Below are positions 56,631 through 64,000 of a stretch of DNA of 64,000 bases, one piece after another. The notes below the pieces were generated by a model. That model worked only from the letters and a program-made list of their open reading frames with translations, was not told the DNA's origin and ran no database searches. The first letter of the stretch is position 1. Each line of letters starts with the position of its first letter. Position numbers and translations under genes: made by a program. Origin of the DNA: Stropharia rugosoannulata (taxonomy: Eukaryota; Basidiomycota; Agaricomycetes; Agaricales; Strophariaceae); contig JANCIK010000004.1 in assembly GCA_028532985.1 (NCBI GenBank), positions 2,480,001-2,544,000 on the forward strand, in the 5' to 3' direction.

Positions 56631-59600
56631 ATGGCCTTTTGGCCCAGAGATCAAAGATATGACACCTCTGCTGATTACATTTCCAAAGAAAAGCGTCGCA
56701 ATTACCCCAACCTAGAGCATGGTTTAATTGGAGCTGCTACCCTTTCTGAAGATGACAGCGGGCGTCTCAGCTGGATTTTCGCGAATGTATTATCGTGCGA
56801 TACTTCAGGTAGTTTGTTTATCATATCTATGAGGAACCTGATTCTTCCCTTACTGTATTCTTATCTTGCAGGGCACTGTGAGAAGCGACTGAAGCTTACC
56901 ACAAGCGTGCAAATATGTTCCTCGTCTTTCGCATCAAATAGAAGTCTCCCAGTCATCAGCACAAGGCAGCGTGCCGAGCAGAGTGTATGCCTATAAAGCT
57001 GTTGTTTGTTGAGCACGTTAACAAATTCTGTATAGGCCAATTTTCTGAGGACTTATATGCCTGATGTCGAAGTGCCCGAAAATCTTATTCGAGACCAGCT
57101 GATTGAGGAAACAAATCGTTTCAGTCGACTTCAGAGATTTGACCCGTATCTTGGCAACCTTGTCGATGCACTGAAAACCAAAACCGATAGGGACTCCGTG
57201 ACTGTCGCTTTTGCTTCGGGTAAAAATTTGCAGAGCTTAAGTGAGTTTTCACAAGGGTCAATTCCGGACAAACATACTTATAAAGGCAGGTTACGGAACT
57301 ATATCTTGCTTGCAACCTTCTCCATTTTCTTCGGCGGACCAAGGGGTTCTCAAATCGTTTCCAACACCTATCCAACACGTCGCGTGCTCCAAGCCGAATA
57401 ATGATTTTATTCAAGGTCAACCATTAGGCAGCTATTCGGGTTCATGATGTTGACTTGACCTAGGCTTGAATATTGCTGTTCGCACGTACGGCTCTACCGA
57501 AGTCTTGAAAGTCAGTTATACGCCCACTAGGCAACCCAGTGCTACAAAACTTGCTACTATTACTCGCAATGCTCTTAATAACGAGTCCATCATTGACATG
57601 AAGCACTCAATAGATTCTTTGCAAGTCAGTTTCGTGGGGGATAGGGGATCTATTCTCGCTTACGACATATCCTCTGGCAAAGAAAACTTGTTGTAAGCAT
57701 TTTCGTTTCCAATCGAACCATCGTAATCTTAAACTTACGCTCCTCTCTAGCCATCGTTCTTTTGAAACCGCCAACAACGGTGATAATTTTTGGCGTCTAG
57801 CCCTTGGTTCATCAGCTTCCGATTACTTGCTTATGTCAAAAAAGAAAGTAGGTCATATAGACAAGCGGGTATGTATCCGAAGTCAGCAATTTATTTGTAT
57901 TGTTATTGAATTGAAGCCAGACAGACTCAAGTTCTATTTTACTTGCTCTCCCTAGTGGTCGAGATGTTTTTTCTTCCATCGAGAACAGCCGTGCCGACAA
58001 CACATTATTACTGTGCACAACTAGTAAAGTTGTCTGGATGGATATGCGATTTCCCAACATACCTCTCTTAACGTATGCCCATAGGCGAGAGTTTGATCGG
58101 TATCTTGCAGCTCAAACAATACACGCCTCAAATTCTACTCGTGAGTTTCTACAATCTTGTTATTTAAAGCTCCCAAAATTTACGTTAATCTCAGCCACTA
58201 CAATAGTCACCTCGCGCAGTAACAACATGGTAACAGTGTATGATGTGGCACGGTCTTCCAAGGGAATGACAAGTCTAAACGCGTCACCTTATTGTCTTTC
58301 GTCAAACCAGACCATGTATCAAGGTTATATTGGACAACAACTTGTCGATCAAGGAGATTTCGTTATCTTGATGCAGCTAACCGAACGGGAGGGGCTAATG
58401 TACAACGAGCTTCGACCTATGCGGTCGGAACTCGTCTGTGAATATACGGCGAAGAAACCAAACGTTCAACCACAATTTAAGACCAACATACAGCTACAAA
58501 GCGGTATCGACCCACTAGCATGTCAAGAATGTAGCCAGGTTGACCTCTCAGCAGCTTATCGAGGTGAAGAGAGTTATACTAATCACAACAGTAATAACTA
58601 TTTACTGACATCATAATTAACAGAATTGTTTAACGGATATTCCGATACACATGTATCTGAGGATGAAAACATGCCGGCTTGCATGCGCCTCTTGGATAAT
58701 GTCTTTCTGTCATCTTACACACCGGATGAAGAGCGCCCTGCAGGTCACGTAATCACTATGTGGGTACTATAACCTACTAAGAAGAGCAATGTTGACGTAT
58801 CGTTTGACAGTCGTGATATCGTTGCTCGTATCAGTGACAATGACTCAAAAATGCGTGCCAACTTTTTGGCTGATTTGTCAATCGATTCAAGGGGAAGCTA
58901 TGAAGCACTGAAACAAGAGAAGATTTCTCCTGTACTTATTAATGCACCTTGGCATGTTTCTTTGATCCCTACCCTCATGAAATTTGATACAACCATATCT
59001 GCGATCACCAGTCAGACAGAAGAACGACTAGAAAAATTCAAATTATCACACTGCAAAGATAATGTCCGCCAGTATGAAGATCATGCTCGCCATGAATTGG
59101 TTGTGGACCTTGCATTGTCTTTCGATGGCTTCCGCGAATCCTTACCTTCCAAATCCAACGAACTCGACCAAACTCTTGAAGTCATGACAGGAGCCTTGTC
59201 TCTAGGTGATGGGCCACCGCCTGTGGAATTCGGCTTCTTACAGCCAGTGGATAGAACCACGCTTTCCTACGATGATGACGCTGTGCAGTCACCTGCGTCT
59301 CTCGATATTCCGCTAGGGGTACGGCTGCTGTTGCAAGGATGGGACTCTTCCGATCCGGAGAAATTCATATACCGAGACCCTTACAATTCTTCAAACGACG
59401 TCATCTCACTAGCAAAATTTAAAACACCACTTTCACAAAGCCAGTCACTCGGAGCCTTTGGGCTCGGTCAACATCCCCCACAGATCTTACCGTCGAACCC
59501 TATTGGCTTTGCTGAACCGGTGACCTTCAGGAATACAGTGCCGAAGGTACTATCACAGTCACAAATGCAGTCGCTACCAGACCTTTCCGACTCTGGTACC

Positions 59601-59723
59601 GTGGACTCACAAAGCAATTTCTCGCAGAATCTCGTGGCCAGTACGCAAGTACTACCTGGTCCTCACGGTGGACGGCCAACTACGAAGAAGAAGCCTGCCA
59701 AAAAACGTGTGGGGGGTTTTTGA
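56631..59723 (+). CDS. RRN6: RRN6/TAF1C-like RNA polymerase I core-factor subunit
   Basis: Start ATG at 56631 (MAFWPRDQRYDTSADYIS). The gene has about ten exons. The N-terminal and central parts look like a beta-propeller (for example DMKHSIDSLQVSFVGDRGSILAYD and SRADNTLLLCTTSKVVWMDM). The C-terminal part is helical, with WHVSLIPTLMKFDTTISAI and DIPLGVRLLLQGWDSSDPEK, then a Ser/Gln-rich tail ending GPHGGRPTTKKKPAKKRVGGF. That Lys-rich ...GGF terminus and overall layout fit Rrn6, part of the core factor that recruits RNA polymerase I to rDNA. The match is by general pattern rather than a diagnostic motif, so confidence is moderate. Confidence 0.65.
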
Positions 59724-60117
59724 TTAAAACTAAGTAGGAATTGGTGTAGAAATTATTTTTGTTCGAGTTTATGTATAGTTCATATATGCCGAATAATTTG
59801 TATAACTTGAAGCGATTCAAATGTCCAAAGGGATGCTCATGCGGGACCGGGATCCGCAAGAATCCGTAATTAGCGCCAACTGCCGAGTCAAGTGATATTC
59901 GCGTGATGCAACTCCTTCCTCGTGCCCATCTCAAGCTCATCTTCGCGGATTTCCCGCTACACGATTTCGTACATTTTATACACTTAACGCTTTGGTTAAG
60001 CGAGCTTCTCCTCCAGTCTGTAAGAAACTTCCAGTTTGTCGTGCAAGAGCACGAAGCTGGACTTTGGGCCAGCCCAATAGCCTGCTCTATGGATGGAAAA
60101 AGGTAACATCCATTCCG
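59724..60117. other. intergenic: RRN6-like 3' flank and carrier promoter
   Basis: No gene supported. Open frames at 59680-60135 (minus) and 59903-60106 (plus) have no recognisable features. Confidence 0.4.
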
Positions 60118-61637
60118 ATGTCGCTGCGGGACCAAGTCTTACACTACTTGTTCCCTTTTTCAAGGTCACCTAACCCTGTATATGATGCAAACAAATTCAA
60201 CAATTTCCTACGGAGTGCGTAAAGGTTTTGCACCTCTCTACACAGATTTTTATACTGTCCTCCAGATAATAAGGCTGTCGTATGCGCACTCTCAGCCAGC
60301 TATGTCTCGACCTTCGCCGGTTATCCGGTGAGTCCAACACGAACCCTTGTGGCTTCTGGCACTCATGACCTTTGACCTATGCAGCTTGATTCCATCAAGT
60401 CGAGACTACAAACGACGAAGACACGCATAACTATTCCGCAACTTGCTATGCTTGTTTACCGAGAGGAAGGGATCATGGGATTTTATCGAGGATTATGGAT
60501 ACCTTTAATGACCATATCTTTTGTTCGTACGTTATGCCGCCGTCGAACTTTGTCGCACTACTTACGTCTTCCAGGTGCTGCAAGTTTCACCATCTACTCG
60601 CGCACGAAGGAGAACTTTCGCGAAAATAACATATTATGCCGTGACAGCATAATCGATGTTTCCCTTACAGGCGGAGTAAGTGGAGCCATGTCAGGAGCTC
60701 TTATTTCGTTCGGAAGCGCTCGTATGTGTCCACTTCACCTATGTATTCTCGCAGTGGTTAACATATGATTAGCGTTTGAACTTGTTAAAGTACACATGGC
60801 ATTTTCGACTGCAGCCTATCACGTACGCTTACCCTGTTATACAGGTTCGCAGGCAATTGGAATATACGATAGCTGCAAGCAAAGGTATTTCTATGGCCAA
60901 GCCCCCAAGTACCATTGAAGCCGTCAAAGATATCTTCCGAACGAACGGCCTGAAAGGCTTATACACTGGATTTCCATTACACTTCGGTAGGCAATCTTAT
61001 GCTGTCTAATTATATCGTCTCTGGTCTGATAATACCGCTAGTCCGTGATACGGCCGGAACGGCATTATATTTTTTGGAGTATGATGGAATGCGCCACCTG
61101 TTGGGCAGGCAGCGGTCTGGGGAACAGGGACCAACGCCGCCTTGGTTGCCTATCCATGCCCAATTAGTTCCGTTCGTCTGTGGCTCGCTATCTGGGGTAT
61201 GTCTTTATTCAATATGTTGCCCGTATTGACTCAAGCTCGCCTTTTAAGGTGACATCTTGGGCTCTGATTTATCCCTTGGATGTGTAAGCGACGAAATACT
61301 GTTCTTAACGACTTGACCTGACATGATGAATGTAGCGTAAAGACCAAAATCCAGCAGCGTGCACTTGCTGGAGAGCGATATCGTACACCCTGGGAAACAT
61401 TATACCGCTTGGTTAGAGGTATTCCCGACATGAAATATACCATAAATTCTTTCACTAACGGCATATTGTGCAGGCCCTGACCCAAGTTCACCCAAACCGT
61501 TATTAGCGGGCATAACACGGATCTACCGAGGCCTTGGTGTCAGTGCTCTCCGAAGCATTACAACGCATGGCTTGCTCTGGACTTTATTTGATATGACCGC
61601 ACAATACATCGACAGCCTACCACCCACGGTCGGATGA
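60118..61637 (+). CDS. mitochondrial carrier (SLC25 family)
   Basis: Inner-membrane solute carrier. The ATG at 60118 gives MSLRDQVLHYLFPFSR; a GTGCGT donor joins FLR to NNKAVVCALSASYVSTFAGYP. The three carrier repeats show their signatures. Repeat 1 is YPLDSIKSRLQT with GFYRGLWIPL. Repeat 2 has the altered FELVKVRRQLEY with GLKGLYTGFPLHFVRD. Repeat 3 is YPLDVVKTKIQQ with RIYRGLGVSALRS. The second motif begins with Phe-Glu-Leu in place of Pro-x-Asp, a feature of a subset of fungal carriers. The substrate cannot be told from sequence. It ends SLPPTVG at 61637. Seven or eight short introns. Confidence 0.88.
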
Positions 61638-62010
61638 CTACCGTTGATTTGTGTCATCTAAAATGTCCTGCTTAATTAACCTTGCCGAGTAGCGTAGATC
61701 AGATTATAGTCAACATATGTAGTATGTACCATAACGTTATTCAAGCCCATCAAATAAACTGTCTGGTCTGCAGTCAGTCGTTCAGTTTTTCAGAAATGGT
61801 GTCAAAATGGTATCATTAGAGTGCTTGGCGGAGTAAACTGCAGGTCCAGGTGAATGTGTATATGTATATTTACATACCCTTGATAAGAACTGTATTGTAC
61901 AGACTAATATGCCTTGGTAAGTAAACGCGTTGGAGAGACATAGCAGTTAAATGCAACGGTAATGTTGATCATCATTAGAACACTCCAAGATTTTGTTTTC
62001 TGTTAGGTTT
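61638..62010. other. intergenic between convergent carrier and RPA2 genes
   Basis: A 3'-to-3' spacer; nothing recognised. Confidence 0.4.
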
Positions 62011-63057
62011 TCAAGTGCTCTCCTTTATAATAAAAAAGCAGCATAAGCCTTCTGCAATGCATATGTGCTCATATACTTGCCAAAATGTGTGGAGATCAAG
62101 TCCGGGGTTGAGGCTGATTACTGCTGGAACAAAACTTGTAACGTGTACTCCTCCAATGTCATAGGCACCTTCCTGTTCGCTTAGGCAGTTTATAATATCT
62201 TTTTCGAGTTCTGTCAACTGTAAACCATCCCGAGGTTGAGAGGTAGCAGAGTCAGGCGAGTCGGCCCAATCATTACCGTCATTACCATTGATGCTTCCCG
62301 AATTAGATACAAGAAGTTGTTGAGAAAAATCTTGACTCAGTGCACTTGTATCGACAGCATGTTCCTGTAGCAGGTGTCGCGGCTGCTCATCGTTCACCAG
62401 AATCGATAGATGGTACAAGATAGACGACTCACAGGAGCTCCCCTTTCCAATATTAACGAATCACATATTACATGTAAAATGTGATAATAGATTTCGTAGG
62501 CCGGGTCTGACACTGGAACTATTCGCTGGATTGATATGGTTCGGCCCTTGTCAAAGGCCTTTAACCTTCCAACCACCCGTGCGTATTTGAAGTTGCTCAA
62601 ACGATCGCTAAGATGTATGGTACGTGAGCTTGGCTCAGACTGGGGATCTACCAGGACCTACTTACCTGAATTCTTCACTTCTGCTGTTCCAGTCATCCGC
62701 TTTCATTGATCCAGTCCCATCATCCAGATCGTACGTTACGCAGCCGAAATCTGACTTGCTGTGACGTCGTATATTTGCTACGAGTATGAACTGATAATGT
62801 CCATAAATTTAATGATGCAGATAGCAATGAATTGAGCACATACCTGTTTGAGCGGAAATTCATCGATTTTGAATTCGTCCTTTCCAGTATAGATGGTGTT
62901 GAGAAGTTGTGTGATTGTAACTCTACGAACACTGTCATTCTTAGGCGCCTCATGGTGTGAATCAAGTTAGATAACAGGAAACAAAGAGGCGTACATCATT
63001 ATACTTTAGGCCTTCCCCATAACTAGAGAAAGAGAATGATTGACTGAGCGGAGGCAT
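62011..63057 (-). CDS. RFA2: replication protein A 32-kDa subunit (RPA2/RFA2)
   Basis: RPA2 is the middle subunit of the single-stranded-DNA-binding complex used in replication and repair. The start is the ATG at 63057: MPPLSQSFSFSSYGEGLKYND, spliced (GTACGC...ATGAG) to APKNDSVRRVTITQLLNTIYTG. The Ser-rich N-terminus is where RPA2 is usually phosphorylated. The OB fold continues KDEFKIDEFPLKQ, VANIRRHSKSDFGCVTYDLD, DGTGSMKADDW, and YARVVGRLKAFDKGRTISIQ. The C-terminal winged helix reads LTELEKDIINCLSEQEGAYD to the end FFIIKEST at 62011. Length about 275 residues is normal. Confidence 0.93.
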
Positions 63058-63546
63058 GAGTATGTTACCGGTAGATGATATGCAGTTGATAAAACGAAGA
63101 GAGATACTTCAAGAACGAGGCGACTGATGGGCTAACTGAAGATGGACATGTCGGTTGTAAGGTTTTGACAAGACATAATGATGGTGACTCAGTTGCTGGT
63201 CACCGGTTTGAACGACGACTCGCGAAGACATCTTGTAGGTCTTTACGCATCTTTCGGTGAAGACAAAAGCTTACAGAGGGACATATACATAAATGTGGTT
63301 GTAAACAAGCAAATAATATGGAATGAAAGAAACCCACCACCAACTTTGCACCAACCCGCCACTTTATGGAACAACTTGGCATCGGCACGTGAAGTTTGAA
63401 CGCATGATTTTGAGCCTGTACACACCAACTCATTGCTCAAGACTCAAGACTATATCCTTCGGGTTTCTTTCGGGCCCAGTAAGTGGTGCATCTGTAGTTC
63501 TTTCCGAGAGTGAAGTAATATTTAACATAAGTTTCACTCTCAGGCT
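63058..63546. other. divergent promoter region, RPA2 / NCE101
   Basis: No gene supported; open frames at 63178-63399 (plus) and 63200-63440 (minus) overlap each other and have no recognisable product. Confidence 0.4.
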
Positions 63547-63802
63547 ATGTCATATTTACTATCTCGGTTGGTTCTCAAAAAATAGGGAAACGGAGCGTTG
63601 TGTCACTGACCTATCCGTTAGAGGCGCAGATCCTTTTCTTGGTATCTTTACAGGTTTATTGGCTTATTATCTTCACGAAACGCATCCCAGAACTGCGCGA
63701 CCACAAGAAGAGAGATTAGTTGAATTGTTAAAGTGGAAATACCAAGACTATCAAGCAAAACGTCAAGAGGCACAGGCAACATTGGAGAGCCCGGCTTCAT
63801 GA
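63547..63802 (+). CDS. NCE101: NCE101-like small membrane protein
   Basis: Two exons, 63547-63566 and 63622-63802, give 66 residues: MSYLLSRGADPFLGIFTGLL then AYYLHETHPRTARPQEERLV and a charged C-terminus. The pattern (short N-terminus, SRGxDPxxxIxxG helix, charged tail) matches the fungal NCE101 family, named for non-classical protein export in yeast and of uncertain mechanism. The longer contiguous frame starting at 63323 is an artefact of reading through the intron and promoter. The gene is small enough to be missed by ORF length cut-offs. Confidence 0.82.
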
Positions 63803-64000
63803 CATCGCATTAGGAATCAGATGCTACATTTTGTCTAAAAAGTGCATATCGATTTCCGTCTTCATTCTTGAACCAACTTTTCGTGCAGTTTTTTTCCTAG
63901 TGTGTTTCCATAAATTCTTGACATGACAACTCTGTAGCGGCAGGAATGATGAATCAACGGATTGGATCTGTTTTTTGCTGTTTTTCTTTATATCTCGGCC
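63803..64000. other. 3' flank of NCE101 to window end
   Basis: No gene visible in these last 198 bases. Confidence 0.4.

Noticed and set aside
63323..63802. 159-residue ORF ending at the NCE101 stop
   Set aside because: It reads through the NCE101 intron and promoter. Splicing 63547-63566 to 63622-63802 gives the expected 66-residue protein.

Overview
This window is nuclear DNA from a basidiomycete fungus, most probably an Agaricomycete. Genes are dense and interrupted by many short introns (mostly 45-60 bases, GT..AG). The gene set is eukaryotic: kexin, N-myristoyltransferase, CCT chaperonin, MCM helicase, ATG9. A DUF6699 protein and a DNMT1-type DNA methyltransferase with RFTS and BAH domains also point to mushrooms. 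I saw no tRNA, rRNA or CRISPR array. All family assignments come from reading translations by eye; no database search was run.

Layout. 0-14 kb: LEU4-type 2-isopropylmalate synthase (5' truncated by the window, regulatory module duplicated), ATG9, an IRS4/TAX4-like EH-domain protein, an ECM15/MTH1187-type thiamine-binding protein built from micro-exons, and DNMT1. 14-24 kb: MCM7, kexin, three tandem small heat-shock proteins and a DUF6699 protein. 25-37 kb: N-myristoyltransferase, UFD1, a stack of transposable elements, and CCT4. 37-50 kb: a chromodomain protein, RAD54, a CD2BP2/LIN1 GYF protein, a bestrophin-like channel and a PQ-loop transporter. 50-52.3 kb: accessory DNA with two TA-flanked inverted-repeat elements, a strong hairpin and remnants of coding sequence. 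52.5-64 kb: a LisH/CRA protein, an LRR-like protein, mitochondrial uL3, an RRN6-like Pol I factor, a mitochondrial carrier, RPA2 and NCE101.

The most unusual region is 29.5-35.1 kb. UFD1 and CCT4 are divergent genes whose start codons would lie only about 180 bp apart without insertions. Two elements have landed in that promoter: a 953-bp TA-flanked element with 33-bp inverted repeats, and a 4,470-bp LTR retrotransposon. The retrotransposon has two identical 263-bp LTRs and a perfect 5-bp target duplication, so it is very young. It encodes an 888-residue Gag but no protease, reverse transcriptase, RNase H or integrase. About 1 kb of unrecognised, partly coding sequence sits where pol should be. 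It appears to be a recently active non-autonomous element with unknown cargo.

Most other genes are housekeeping. Several lie head to head with short shared promoters: IRS4-like/ECM15 (23 bp between start codons), DNMT1/MCM7 (169 bp), uL3m/RRN6-like (182 bp) and RPA2/NCE101 (489 bp). Chromatin and replication functions recur (DNMT1, chromodomain protein, MCM7, RAD54, RPA2), but I see no evidence that they form one dedicated cluster.
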